Assembly: GCF_030758345.1 (NCBI RefSeq) | Contig: NZ_JAVAMO010000011.1 | Location: forward strand, 62,001-126,000 | Direction: 5' to 3' | Source: Ruegeria discodermiae | GTDB taxonomy: Bacteria; Pseudomonadota; Alphaproteobacteria; Rhodobacterales; Rhodobacteraceae | Length of the DNA stretch: 64,000 nt | Part shown: positions 17,360 to 26,589 of the stretch, one piece after another | Position numbering within the stretch: the stretch's first letter is position 1 | How the letters are laid out: each line of letters starts with the position of its first letter | Position numbers and translations under genes: made by a program | Notes under the pieces: model-generated | Databases searched by the model: none | Told to the model about the DNA's origin: nothing | The model's input: the letters and a program-made list of their open reading frames with translations, nothing else

Positions 17360-19194
17360 TCAGCGGCCTCCGGGTTCATGAACCCGCCCGATTGCCGCGC
17401 CCAGAACTGAGCGTAAAGCCCGCCCTGCGCCAGCAATTCGGCATGAGGCCCCTGCTCGACAATATGGCCCCGATCCATGACCAAGATGCGATCCATCCGG
17501 GCAATCGTGCTGAGCCTGTGGGCAATGGCGATCACGGTTTTTCCTTCCATCATGCCGTATAGCGTATCCTGAATGGCCGCTTCGACCTCGGAATCTAGCG
17601 CAGAGGTCGCCTCATCCAACAGCAGAATCGGCGCGTTTTTCAGGATCACCCGTGCGAGCGTCACCCGCTGTCGCTGACCACCGCTCAGTTTCACACCGCG
17701 CTCACCGACCTTGGCGTCATAGCCATGCCGCCTCTCGGGGTCGGCCAGATCAAGAATGAACTCATGCGCCTCGGCCCGTTTTGCAGCCGCGATCATCTCA
17801 TCCTCGCTCGCATCGGGGCGACCATAGAGGATATTGTCGCGTACCGAGCGGTGCAGCAGTGAACTGTCCTGCTGAACCATACCGATATTGCGCCGCAAGC
17901 TGTCCTGCGTCACACCGGCTATCGACTGACCATCGATCCGGATTTCGCCGGATTCGGCGTCATAGAACCGCAACAGCAGCTTGACTAGGGTCGATTTACC
18001 GGCACCGGACCGACCAATCAAGCCGATCTTTTCGCCCGGCTCGATGGTCATGCTGATGCGATCCAGACCACCCGCGCCGCGCCCGTAATGGTGCGACAGC
18101 TCGCGGATTTCGATCCGGCCATCGCTCAAGCACAGGGGTTCGGCCTTGGGCGCGTCCACCAGATCGATAGGTTGGGCGATGGTCTCCATCCCTTCGGCCA
18201 CGACACCAAGTTCGCGGAAGAAGCTGGTCAGCGCCCACATGATCCAGCCCGTCATGGCGCTCAACCGCAGGGTCAGCGCCGCCGCCGCCGCGACAACCCC
18301 AACTGTCGACACCCCGTGATACCAAAGCCAGATGCCCCAACCGACAACTCCGACGATCAGCAGACCGTTCAGCAAGGTCAGCACAACATCCATCGTGGTG
18401 AAAATCCGCATCTCGACCTGAAAGGTCCGGCGGGTTTCCTCGATCGCCTCGCGGGCATAGTCGAGTTCCAGGTTGTGATGCGCGAACATCTTGACCGAGT
18501 GGATATTGGTATAGCTGTCGACGACCCGACCCGTTACCGCCGACCGCGCATCCGAGGCCGCCTGCGAGGCCGGGCCAACCCGCTTGACCGTCCAGCGCAC
18601 CAGACAGGCATAGAGCGCGAACCAGATCAGCAACGGCAACAGCAACCGCGGGTCCGCCGCCATCAGCAGGATCGCGGCGCCGATCAGATAGGCAACCGAA
18701 TAGGAAATCGCGTCAAAGACCTGAAACACCACCTCACCGGCGGCGGGCGGGGTCTGCATGATCCGGTTGGCGATCCGCCCAGCAAAGTCGTTTTCGAACC
18801 AGCCCACCGACTGACGCAGCACATGTTTATGCGCCCGCCAGCGGATCAGCGTACCAAAGTTGGGCAGGATCGCGTTGTTCAGGAGCAGTACATCGACGAA
18901 CTGGATGATCGGCCGCAGGAACAGGATGAACAACGCCACCAGGATCAGCTCGGTACCATGTGTGGCCCAGACCTGCTGCGGATCACCGGTCAGCAGGTCG
19001 ACAACGCGACCCATATAGTAGATCAGCCCGACCTCGATCGCGGCAACAACAATCGAGACCAGGGAGACCCAGACAAAGACCCGCTTGAACGGCTGCGAAT
19101 AAGCCAGCATGAACGGCCAGAGCTTGCGCGGCGGCCGGTCGTTTTCTGGATAGGCAACAAAAGGGTCGACGAGATTTTCGAAGTAACGAAACAT
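17356..19194 (-). CDS. ABC exporter, first half-transporter of a pair
   Basis: 612-residue fused transmembrane-ATPase protein starting MFRYFENLVDPF. It has six transmembrane helices, then Walker A GRSGAGKSTLVKLL, signature LSGGQRQRVTLARVIL and Walker B ILLLDEATSALDSE. The ATG at 19194 is preferred over an in-frame start 27 bases upstream because GGAG lies 9 bases before it. With the downstream gene it forms a translationally coupled pair, so the working transporter is likely a heterodimer. Neither half shows the degenerate ATP site that many heterodimeric exporters have. Confidence 0.93.
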   Translation of the reverse strand: MFRYFENLVDPFVAYPENDRPPRKLWPFMLAYSQPFKRVFVWVSLVSIVVAAIEVGLIYYMGRVVDLLTGDPQQVWATHGTELILVALFILFLRPIIQFVDVLLLNNAILPNFGTLIRWRAHKHVLRQSVGWFENDFAGRIANRIMQTPPAAGEVVFQVFDAISYSVAYLIGAAILLMAADPRLLLPLLIWFALYACLVRWTVKRVGPASQAASDARSAVTGRVVDSYTNIHSVKMFAHHNLELDYAREAIEETRRTFQVEMRIFTTMDVVLTLLNGLLIVGVVGWGIWLWYHGVSTVGVVAAAAALTLRLSAMTGWIMWALTSFFRELGVVAEGMETIAQPIDLVDAPKAEPLCLSDGRIEIRELSHHYGRGAGGLDRISMTIEPGEKIGLIGRSGAGKSTLVKLLLRFYDAESGEIRIDGQSIAGVTQDSLRRNIGMVQQDSSLLHRSVRDNILYGRPDASEDEMIAAAKRAEAHEFILDLADPERRHGYDAKVGERGVKLSGGQRQRVTLARVILKNAPILLLDEATSALDSEVEAAIQDTLYGMMEGKTVIAIAHRLSTIARMDRILVMDRGHIVEQGPHAELLAQGGLYAQFWARQSGGFMNPEAAE

Positions 19195-19392
19195 AGGGGG
19201 TGCTCCGGAATGAGCAAACAAAAGACATACGAAAGTGGCGGTGCCAGGACACCACCCGATACGGGTCGGTTATCCCAGCGTTAGCGGAACCAGATCCCGT
19301 GATACATTCGCAGCCCTCCCTATATTTGACTGAGCGCAAGCTAACTGGAAACCGGGCGGGTTGTCACCCGGAAATTTTTTGCTCGGCAAAAA

Positions 19393-20550
19393 TCACATCA
19401 TTCCAAGCAGTTCGTCGCGCGAAATTTCAAACTGAGACTTTATCCATTTCGTCTCTAACTCGGCCAGTTTCGCGCCCAGGGCCGGTCCCTGATAGGTTGG
19501 CATAAGATCGCGCGCGGCCACCGGAAACCGCGCGGCGGCCCCGATCTCGACTTGGGGTTTCCACCGGGGATTCCAAGGCTGTTCCAGCAAGGCGCAGCGC
19601 AAGACCAGCGATTCCATCGCCAGTGTTGCCTTGATCCGGTAGCCAAGTTCGCCCGCCTGCGCGGTGCCGGTCGCGGCCTCATAAATCTTTGCAAGTGTTC
19701 CTGTCTGCGCCCGGCTCAGACGCAGAGTTTCCAGCTGCTCAGGCGCGCCCAGCGCAGCAAGCCGACGCAACGGGTCGGGCGCGAGGCCCGCCTCGGATTC
19801 CAGATGAATCAGCTGGGCCAAGGCCCGATCATCCACACCCGGCAGCAGCGCTGTCAAAACCCCGATGGCACGCATGGTGGCAACCGACGGGACCGGGTCG
19901 GGGGCAGCCAGTAGTTTCAGCATCTCGGAGCCCACCCGCTCACGTGAGAGCGTAGCCAAGCCCTCCAGGTTTTCGGCAATTGCCGACAGGGCATCCGGGT
20001 CGAACCCCAGTGCCGGATCGCCATACCACGCGTGAAATCGAAAATAGCGCAGCGAGCGCAGGTAATCCTCTCGGATACGGTCCTGCGCCACGCCGATGAA
20101 CCGGACCCGGCGGGCGTTCAGATCATCGATCCCGCCCAGCGGATCAAGCACGGTGCCGTCAGGCCTTGCATAGAGCGCGTTCATGGTGAAATCGCGCCGT
20201 GCCGCATCCTCGGCCAGATCGGTGGAAAAGGCGACGACGGCGCGGCGGCCATCGGTTGCAACATCACGACGAAAGGTGGTCACCTCATGCGGAATGCCAT
20301 CGTTGACCAGCGTAACCGTGCCATGATCAATGCCGGTCGGCACCGCCTTGATCCCCGCCACCTGCGCCAGTTCGATCACACGATCCGGCACCGCATCGGT
20401 CGAGATGTCGATATCCGCAACCGGCGCGCCCAACAGCGCGTTACGCACGCACCCGCCAACAAAAAGCGCCTGCGCCCCGCCATCCGTCAGCGCGCGGCAC
20501 ACCGCCTGCGTGGCCGGGCGTGTCAGCCAACTATCGCGGATCTGGGTCAC
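19393..20550 (-). CDS. CCA tRNA nucleotidyltransferase / poly(A) polymerase family
   Basis: 385-residue class II nucleotidyltransferase that would add or repair the CCA 3' end of tRNAs. The active-site loop is FVGGCVRNALLG with DIDIST as the metal-binding DxD, and the later RDFTMNAL and EDYLRSLRYFRF segments match this family. A C-terminal region of about 180 residues is the tRNA-binding part. The start is a GTG that overlaps the stop of the NUDIX gene upstream (GTGA). Distinguishing a CCA enzyme from poly(A) polymerase needs comparison with characterised members; CCA addition is more likely in this group. Confidence 0.88.
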   Translation of the reverse strand: MTQIRDSWLTRPATQAVCRALTDGGAQALFVGGCVRNALLGAPVADIDISTDAVPDRVIELAQVAGIKAVPTGIDHGTVTLVNDGIPHEVTTFRRDVATDGRRAVVAFSTDLAEDAARRDFTMNALYARPDGTVLDPLGGIDDLNARRVRFIGVAQDRIREDYLRSLRYFRFHAWYGDPALGFDPDALSAIAENLEGLATLSRERVGSEMLKLLAAPDPVPSVATMRAIGVLTALLPGVDDRALAQLIHLESEAGLAPDPLRRLAALGAPEQLETLRLSRAQTGTLAKIYEAATGTAQAGELGYRIKATLAMESLVLRCALLEQPWNPRWKPQVEIGAAARFPVAARDLMPTYQGPALGAKLAELETKWIKSQFEISRDELLGMM

Positions 20551-21143
20551 GGATTCATCCGCGCGGCCAGCCCGCGCAGGATACGCGCGGTCGCGCCCCA
20601 GATGTAATAGGGGCCATAAGGCACCACGAAATACCTACGCCGCTGTCCACGCCAACGTCGCGCTTCGACCAGGAAATTTGCAGGCTCAGTGACATGCGCA
20701 AGCGGGACGGAGAAGACCTCTTCGACCTCGCCCTGTTCGGGCACCACCTCGAAAGGTCGATCCAGCACTGCGACAACCGGGGTCACATCAAACGCGGTCA
20801 CCGTCTCATGCGAGGGCAGATGGCCGATCACGCGCGGCAGATCGCGCGGCAGGCCGATCTCTTCTTCGGCTTCGCGCAAGGCCGCGGCGTTGACATCCGC
20901 GTCGCCTTCATCCTGCTTGCCTCCGGGAAAGGCGATCTGGCCGGGATGGTGTTTCAGGGCCGAGGACCGTTTGGTCAGGATCAACCTTGGCCCGTCCTCC
21001 TGTATCAGGATCGGGACCAGAACCCCAGCAGGCCGCAATTTGCGGCCCTCTGGCAGCACCGCCTCGGGGTTGAGATCGAAATCGCTCGACCCCAGCCCGG
21101 GACGGGCCAGGGCCGCACGAAGGTTTTCGACCAGATCAGTCAC
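20547..21143 (-). CDS. NUDIX hydrolase, CoA pyrophosphatase-like
   Basis: 198-residue NUDIX enzyme. The Nudix box is visible as GGKQDEGDADVNAAALREAEEEIG, given here only as a landmark (key residues G, E, R, E, E). The preceding LKHHPGQIAFPGG resembles the CoA-pyrophosphatase (NudL-like) family, which cleaves CoA and derivatives. The start is a GTG at 21141-21143 lying inside the end of hslO with an 8-base overlap, which indicates coupling; a longer frame from 21200 covers hslO and lacks support. A 4-base overlap leads into the CCA-enzyme gene. Confidence 0.85.
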   Translation of the reverse strand: MTDLVENLRAALARPGLGSSDFDLNPEAVLPEGRKLRPAGVLVPILIQEDGPRLILTKRSSALKHHPGQIAFPGGKQDEGDADVNAAALREAEEEIGLPRDLPRVIGHLPSHETVTAFDVTPVVAVLDRPFEVVPEQGEVEEVFSVPLAHVTEPANFLVEARRWRGQRRRYFVVPYGPYYIWGATARILRGLAARMNP

Positions 21144-22122
21144 TGGGGTCCGTATCCGCCTCGAACCCGACCGTTTTCGGGTCCAGCACGTAGTGGGCAC
21201 CGCAGAACTGGCAATCGGCGGTCACGACACCTTCGTCGGTGGTCATCGTGGCAATATCCTGCGCCGAATAGATCGACAGGCTTTGGCGGACGCGATCTTC
21301 GGTGCAGGTGCAGCCAAAGCGCACCGGCTGGGCGTCATAGACCCTCGGCTGTTCCTCGTGAAACAGCCGCACTAGCAGGTCGGTGGGCGGAACGGATGGC
21401 CCGATCAGTTCCAAATCCTCGACCGTGTCGAGCAGGATATTGACCCGGTTCCAGTTCTCGCCGGTTTCACCCTCAACCAGATCGGCGGCGCTTAGGATGT
21501 TGCCCTCGCCTTCGGCACTGGCCACAAAGGGCGATGCCTTGGGCATATGCTGCAACATGATGCCACCGGCGCGCCAATGCTCGGCCGTGCCGGGTTCCGA
21601 GGACCGCCCGAAGCTCAACGAAAAGCGGGTCGGCAATTGTTCGGACTGGGCAAAATAGGCCTCGGCACAGGCACTGAGCGATCCGCCAGCCAGGGGCGTT
21701 ATACCCTGATAGGGCTGGGTGCCGCTGCCCTGATCGATCATGATGGCGAAATAGCCCTCGCCCACCTGATCAAAGGGCGCACCATCGCTCAAGCGGTCGC
21801 GGTCGAAACTGGCATATGCCCGGATACGGGCCGTGTCGCCTGCTTTCTCGGGGGCGTAATAATCGGTTGCGATCATCCGCACCGGACCCTTGGACTGCAC
21901 CTGCAGGGACAGCTTCCAGCGCAGACTGATGGTCTGACCAATCAAGGCGGTGAGCAAAGCCATTTCGGCCACCAGCGCCTCGACCACTGGCGGGTAGTCA
22001 TGCTGCTTGAGAATACCGTAAAGCACGCCGTCCAGCCGGGCGATCCGGCCACGCATATCCGGAACATCAAGTTGAAATGGCAGGACCGTATCGTCCCACG
22101 CGATTTTGGTACTGAGTGTCAT
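21136..22122 (-). CDS. hslO: Hsp33 redox-regulated chaperone
   Basis: 328-residue chaperone that is switched on by oxidation and unfolding to protect proteins during oxidative heat stress. The redox switch is at the C-terminus: a CTC pair (CTCTEDR) and a CQFCGAHY pair, the four zinc-binding cysteines of the family. The body shows the Hsp33 fold motifs such as GEGYFAIMIDQG. Downstream genes overlap by 8 and 4 bases, so hslO heads a three-gene unit with the NUDIX and CCA genes. A heat-shock promoter candidate lies about 40 bases upstream. Confidence 0.95.
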   Translation of the reverse strand: MTLSTKIAWDDTVLPFQLDVPDMRGRIARLDGVLYGILKQHDYPPVVEALVAEMALLTALIGQTISLRWKLSLQVQSKGPVRMIATDYYAPEKAGDTARIRAYASFDRDRLSDGAPFDQVGEGYFAIMIDQGSGTQPYQGITPLAGGSLSACAEAYFAQSEQLPTRFSLSFGRSSEPGTAEHWRAGGIMLQHMPKASPFVASAEGEGNILSAADLVEGETGENWNRVNILLDTVEDLELIGPSVPPTDLLVRLFHEEQPRVYDAQPVRFGCTCTEDRVRQSLSIYSAQDIATMTTDEGVVTADCQFCGAHYVLDPKTVGFEADTDPSD

Positions 22123-22161
22123 GGGGTTTCCTTACGCGCCACAGATTGGCATACCGCGACC

Positions 22162-22189
22162 ATATAGGGTGGGCAAGCCGAGTTGAAAG
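22162..22189 (-). promoter_or_regulatory. Candidate RpoH (sigma-32) promoter of hslO
   Basis: On the minus strand, CTTTCAA (22183-22189) and CCCTATAT (22162-22169) are separated by 13 bases. The -10 box equals the core of the dnaK candidate and the spacing fits the heat-shock sigma consensus; the -35 box matches in five of seven positions. The boxes sit between hslO and the divergent NUDIX gene, and the region also overlaps that gene's leader. Confidence 0.6.
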
Positions 22190-22199
22190 AGGCGCATAC

Positions 22200-22646
22200 A
22201 TGATCAGACGTTTTGGCGAAAGACCCGTACCGGGACGTCACTATGTCCGGCGTGCCGGGGTATATGCCCTGCTGCCACGGTCCGGTTCACTGTTGCTGAC
22301 CTGTCAGATGGAGCCGGGGCCAGACCTGCAACTGCCCGGCGGCGGCATCGATCCGGGCGAATCACCGCTGCCCGCCCTGCATCGCGAGGTGTATGAGGAA
22401 ACCGGCTGGCAGATCGCCGCGCCGCGCCGGGTCGGCGCATTTCGCCGCTTTGCCTACATGCCGGAATACGACCTCTGGGCGGAAAAGATCTGCCTTATCT
22501 ACATGGCCCGCCCCGTCCGCCGCCTCGGACCACCGACAGAGGCGTTTCACGAAGCGCTCTGGATGAGCGCCCCTGATGCCGCGCAGATGCTGGGCAATGC
22601 GGGTGACCGGTTCTTCGCTAACAGCTATTGCATCGGCGTTTTGTGA
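22200..22646 (+). CDS. NUDIX hydrolase
   Basis: 148-residue NUDIX-family pyrophosphohydrolase. The Nudix box runs through GGGIDPGESPLPALHREVYEETG with the G-5x-E-7x-REVxEE spacing; residue strings are landmarks only. Substrate cannot be assigned. The chosen ATG at 22200 follows AAAGAGGC at the right distance; a longer frame starting at 22116 would overlap hslO on the other strand. It is divergent from hslO and ends 6 bases before the convergent SpoIIE-type gene. Confidence 0.85.
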   Translation: MIRRFGERPVPGRHYVRRAGVYALLPRSGSLLLTCQMEPGPDLQLPGGGIDPGESPLPALHREVYEETGWQIAAPRRVGAFRRFAYMPEYDLWAEKICLIYMARPVRRLGPPTEAFHEALWMSAPDAAQMLGNAGDRFFANSYCIGVL

Positions 22647-22652
22647 TCCCGG

Positions 22653-23924
22653 TCACGGCCCGTTGAATTCGAACAACGTGGCCGATACGTCATCCTCAAT
22701 TCCGAAATCTGGCGACATGCGCTGACTCAGCTTGTCATAGAGCGCATCCAGGAACGCCCTGCCCTGAAGCTCGGAGTCGCAGGCATGCACGAGGTCCAAC
22801 AGACCGTCCTCATCCAGCATCTCGCCGTTTTCCAGCCGACATTCGGTGAAGCCATCGGAATACATCAACACCCGGTCGCCGGGTTCCAGCTTGGTTTCTA
22901 TCTGGTGGTAGGGGACGTCCGGCAACAGGCCGATCGGCACACCACCCTCGCCCAGAAACTCGGTCGTGCCATCACGGCGCAGCAACAGCGGATGCGGATG
23001 GCCAGCCTGAACCAGCCGCAACATGCCGCTTTCGAGATCAACAATGCCGTAGGCCATGGTGAAATACTCCTCGACACCGCGGTCGGTCAGCAAACGGGCG
23101 TTGAGGATATGGGCAACCTCTTCCGGCTGGCGCAGGGAATAGAACTTGTCGAAACGGCGTTCCATCGCCAGGTTCTGATCCAGATAGCTGCCCGACAGAT
23201 AGCTGCCCAACCGGGCAGTCATCATCGCCGAGGTGATACCGTGCCCGGAGACATCGATGCTGTAGAACCCCAGCCGCCCTGCGCCGGGCGAGAACATCCC
23301 CACCAGATCGCCACCGATATGCCCGCACGGTTCCAGCAGCAGGCTGACCCGCGAGGCACCGAATTCGCGGCTGAGCTCGGGGACCAGCGATTCCTGGATC
23401 TTGCGGGCCTGAATCAGGTCCTTGTCGATGGCATCATGTGCCAGCTTCAGCTCTTCCAATGCCTCTTCGATCTGCCTGTTCTTTTCGGATAATTCACGCT
23501 GCATGCCCAACACACGGTCACCAGCAGATATACGCGCGCGCAACTCGTCCGAGCTGACAGGCTTGATCAGGAAATCATCTGCCCCCGCATCCAGCCCCTG
23601 CGCGACCTCGTTCTTTTCGCTCTTCGAGGTCAGCAGGATGAAATAGGAATACCAATTTGTTTCAAGATCGCGAAAGGCGCGGCAGAAATCCGGCCCGCTG
23701 ATGCCGGGCATGACCCAATCGCTCAGCACCAGATCGGGCGGGTTTTCAGCGCAGATTCGCAACGCCTCTTCGCCGCTATCGGCCTCAATCACCTCCAGCC
23801 CCCATTTCTTGAGCGAGCTGGCAAGGATGCGCCGTTGCAGCCGACTGTCATCGACAACCAGCACATGGCGAATCGAACCCAACACCTTCTGCGAATGCTC
23901 TTCTGCCGATCCAGACTGCAGCAC
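22653..23924 (-). CDS. Response regulator with SpoIIE-type (PP2C) phosphatase output
   Basis: Signalling protein with a receiver domain at the N-terminus and a PP2C-like phosphatase at the C-terminus. The receiver has the acidic pair in VVDDSR, the phospho-acceptor in LVLSDWVMPG and the conserved Lys in LIKPVS. A coiled-coil linker (about 150-185) follows. The phosphatase has the metal-site GGDLVGMF and DVSGHGITSAMM, the FTMAYG strand and YSDGFTE. It likely dephosphorylates an anti-sigma or anti-anti-sigma partner when phosphorylated. The start is uncertain: GTG at 23924 is used; GTG at 23975 is possible. It is divergent from an HPt gene. Confidence 0.88.
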   Translation of the reverse strand: MLQSGSAEEHSQKVLGSIRHVLVVDDSRLQRRILASSLKKWGLEVIEADSGEEALRICAENPPDLVLSDWVMPGISGPDFCRAFRDLETNWYSYFILLTSKSEKNEVAQGLDAGADDFLIKPVSSDELRARISAGDRVLGMQRELSEKNRQIEEALEELKLAHDAIDKDLIQARKIQESLVPELSREFGASRVSLLLEPCGHIGGDLVGMFSPGAGRLGFYSIDVSGHGITSAMMTARLGSYLSGSYLDQNLAMERRFDKFYSLRQPEEVAHILNARLLTDRGVEEYFTMAYGIVDLESGMLRLVQAGHPHPLLLRRDGTTEFLGEGGVPIGLLPDVPYHQIETKLEPGDRVLMYSDGFTECRLENGEMLDEDGLLDLVHACDSELQGRAFLDALYDKLSQRMSPDFGIEDDVSATLFEFNGP

Positions 23925-24083
23925 CGTTAAACCCCGGACACGATTTCGATCCCGACACAGGCCGAGCCTAGGCACGTGACCTTAACATCTTATGAAACAA
24001 CGATTGCGCGAGAATCTTAACCTTGTGTTTACGACCTCTTCGCCAGACTACGCGCAGGGCGGAACAGCCCCGCGAGGTGCAAG

Positions 24084-24413
24084 ATGATTGACTGGTCCCG
24101 CGTCGCGCAGTTGCGCGACGAGGTTGGCGAGGATGATTTCGAAGAGGTGTTCGATCTGTTTCTGGAAGAGGTCGGCGAGGTAATCGCGCGCTTGCGGGTG
24201 ACCCCGGATCACAACACATTGGAGCGTGATCTGCACTTCCTGAAGGGCGGCGCGCTCAGCCTTGGTTTCAAAACCTTTTCCACATTGTGCCAGAATGGCG
24301 AGCGAGAGGCCGCAAATGGCAATGCCGACTCTGTGGACATCGCCGAGATCATTGCCGAATTCGAAAACTCACGGATCGCCTTTCAGGCCGAAGCCAAGGC
24401 GCATCTGCTCTGA
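24084..24413 (+). CDS. Histidine phosphotransfer (HPt) domain protein
   Basis: 109-residue single HPt domain. The phospho-acceptor His is in the helix HFLKGGALSLGF (residue about 51), where the canonical HPt motif reads HxLKGxxxxLG. As a phosphorelay carrier it would move phosphate between a hybrid histidine kinase and a response regulator. The divergent neighbour is a receiver-phosphatase, which could be its partner. The gene ends immediately before the convergent ilvA. Confidence 0.88.
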   Translation: MIDWSRVAQLRDEVGEDDFEEVFDLFLEEVGEVIARLRVTPDHNTLERDLHFLKGGALSLGFKTFSTLCQNGEREAANGNADSVDIAEIIAEFENSRIAFQAEAKAHLL

Positions 24414-25640
24414 TCAGATCACAAACTGCGCCAGCGTTTCGTCATTGGTAATATCGGTATAGGTAAATCCGGCATCGTCCAGATGGGCAAAAAGGCGCTC
24501 GAAGTTTTCCGGCTTGAGGGTCTCTATCCCGATCAGAACAGATCCGAAATTGCGCGCGGATTTCTTGAGATATTCAAACCGTGCAATGTCGTCCTCGGGG
24601 CCCAGAATCCCCAGAAACTCCTTCAAAGCGCCCGGTCTTTGCGGCAAACGCAGGATGAAATACTTCTTCACGCCCGAATATCTCTGGGCGCGTTCCTTTA
24701 CCTCCGGCAGGCGTTCGAAATCGAAATTGCCGCCCGAGGTAACACAGACAACGCTGCGGCCCCGGACAAAACTCTGCACTTCTTCGACCGCCTCGATGGC
24801 CAGCGCCCCCGCCGGCTCCAGAACGATTCCTTCCACATTCAGCATGTCGATCATGGTGACGCAGATCCGGTCCTCGGACAGGACCAGCACATCCGACAAA
24901 TGGGTTTTTTGCAACAGATCAAAGGTCTTTTCCCCGATCCGGCCCACCGCCGCGCCATCCACAAAGTTATCCACATGGCCCAGGGTGACCGGATGCCCCG
25001 CCGCCAGCGCCGCCCGCAGACAGGCGCCGCCCGCCGGTTCCACAAACAGGCAATGGGTGCGGTCGCCAAACCAGGTGGCCACACCCGAGGACATGCCGCC
25101 GCCGCCCACCGGCAGCACCACATGATCGGGCGCGCCGCCCAACTGCTCTTCAATCTCGACCGCGAGCGAGGCCTGCCCCTCGATCACATCTTCATCGTCA
25201 AAGGGCGACAGGAAATGCCCGCCATTCTGCGCACACCAGTCCTTCGCGGCGGCCAGCGTGTCGTCGAAATAGTCGCCGGTCAGATGAATCTCGATCTGCT
25301 CACCACCGAATTTCCGGGTCTTCTGGACCTTCTGCTGAGGCGTGGTGACCGGCATGAAGATCACGCCCCGCACCCCCATATGCTTGCACATGAAGGCCAC
25401 ACCCTGCGCGTGATTGCCCGCGCTGGCACAGACAAACAGGTCCTGGCCCTGCTGCTTGCGCATGGCGTTGAAGGCCCCGCGCAGCTTGTAAGACCGCACC
25501 GGGCTCAGATCTTCGCGCTTGAGCCAGATATCGGCGCCATAGCGTTCGGACAGATGTGCATTTCGCTGCAACGGCGTCGGCGGAAAAACGGAACGCATCG
25601 CCTGCTCGGCGGCGCGGGCGCGGGTCATGAAATCAGTCAT
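24414..25640 (-). CDS. ilvA: Threonine ammonia-lyase (threonine dehydratase)
   Basis: 408-residue PLP-dependent enzyme that deaminates threonine to 2-oxobutanoate, the first step of isoleucine synthesis. The PLP lysine is in SPVRSYKLRGAFNAM and the glycine-rich phosphate loop is PVGGGGMSSG. The last 80 residues form one ACT-like regulatory domain, with FILRLPQRPGAL; biosynthetic E. coli IlvA has two, so this shorter form may be regulated differently. The stop is adjacent to the HPt gene end with no gap. Confidence 0.93.
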   Translation of the reverse strand: MTDFMTRARAAEQAMRSVFPPTPLQRNAHLSERYGADIWLKREDLSPVRSYKLRGAFNAMRKQQGQDLFVCASAGNHAQGVAFMCKHMGVRGVIFMPVTTPQQKVQKTRKFGGEQIEIHLTGDYFDDTLAAAKDWCAQNGGHFLSPFDDEDVIEGQASLAVEIEEQLGGAPDHVVLPVGGGGMSSGVATWFGDRTHCLFVEPAGGACLRAALAAGHPVTLGHVDNFVDGAAVGRIGEKTFDLLQKTHLSDVLVLSEDRICVTMIDMLNVEGIVLEPAGALAIEAVEEVQSFVRGRSVVCVTSGGNFDFERLPEVKERAQRYSGVKKYFILRLPQRPGALKEFLGILGPEDDIARFEYLKKSARNFGSVLIGIETLKPENFERLFAHLDDAGFTYTDITNDETLAQFVI

Positions 25641-25697
25641 GAGCGCGTCACTGCCGTATGCGCGCGCTCATGGCAAGGAATACATCCGTGTACAGGG

Positions 25698-26453
25698 TCA
25701 GTCGAGCGCCCGGCCTTCGATATAGTGACCATAGAGCGTGGTCAGAATGCTGACGTTAATCAGGGAGAAGATCAGCGTAACGATGACCTGAACCGCGATA
25801 CCAAGGATCGGAAGGATCGAAATCGCGACACCGAAGACCACCTGCAAGCCCAGCTGAACAATCGCCATGATCACGACCAACAACAAAATTGCGCCGGTAC
25901 TGCCCTCGGTTGCCCGCCAAGCATCGCCAAAACTCATCGGGCGGCCAATGGCAACGGCAGGCAGGACAACGCTCAAACGGTAGAGCAAAACGATGAGAAA
26001 AATCCATACCGCGATCATCACCACGACGCCGAGCGGGCCGAGCAAAGCTGTAATGAGCGACGCGGCCAAACCGATCACAACAATCAGAACGATAATCATC
26101 AAACCGCGTCCGAAATACCCCAGCATCCGGTCAAAGTGGAGCGGTGGCACCCAGCCCTTTGGGTATTCTTCAAGCAAGACGAACCGGTGCCAAGCCACAA
26201 AAATCCAAAGCGTGATCAGACCCCAGACGAGCCCACCAAGAAACAGCCAGCCGGGCCTGATTTCTTGCTGCGATTCGACCAAGTCTATCGCGACATCACC
26301 CGAGATCTGACCCATGGAAAGGCCGCTCTGGTTGAAAATGAGGGCAATCAGAAACGCCATGATCACCGAGGGAACAAGTCCGATCTGCAGGGCTTCTTGC
26401 AGGTTCCGAAACACCAGCTTCACGGAATGCAGAAAAAAGCTCCAACCCTTCAT
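25698..26453 (-). CDS. Multi-pass membrane protein of unknown function
   Basis: 251-residue inner-membrane protein with about six hydrophobic segments and no recognised catalytic motif. Recognisable landmarks are WHRFVLLEEYPKGWVPP after the second segment, and a Gly/Ala-rich helix-turn pattern in the rest. It is divergent from argG, and both start with a shared 10-base leader. I do not recognise the family; a small membrane protein in a transporter-like role is possible but not shown. Confidence 0.7.
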   Translation of the reverse strand: MKGWSFFLHSVKLVFRNLQEALQIGLVPSVIMAFLIALIFNQSGLSMGQISGDVAIDLVESQQEIRPGWLFLGGLVWGLITLWIFVAWHRFVLLEEYPKGWVPPLHFDRMLGYFGRGLMIIVLIVVIGLAASLITALLGPLGVVVMIAVWIFLIVLLYRLSVVLPAVAIGRPMSFGDAWRATEGSTGAILLLVVIMAIVQLGLQVVFGVAISILPILGIAVQVIVTLIFSLINVSILTTLYGHYIEGRALD

Positions 26454-26589
26454 GGCAATCCTCTCAATCTATTCGTGCGCCAATCTTTCTGAATTCGCCC
26501 GCGCCGCCAAGGTGACATGTCGGCACCAGCTTGCCCTGTTGCCGAAAAACCGCTAGGGGCCATCCGTCATTCGATTGAGAGGAAATTCC

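Noticed and set aside
19352-19371. Hairpin CCGGG...CCCGG followed by a T-run on the plus strand
   Set aside because: Stem is only 5 bases, and no gene on that strand needs a terminator here.
24483-26492. Long open frame opposite ilvA and the membrane gene
   Set aside because: It spans two well-supported genes on the other strand and shows no family motif.
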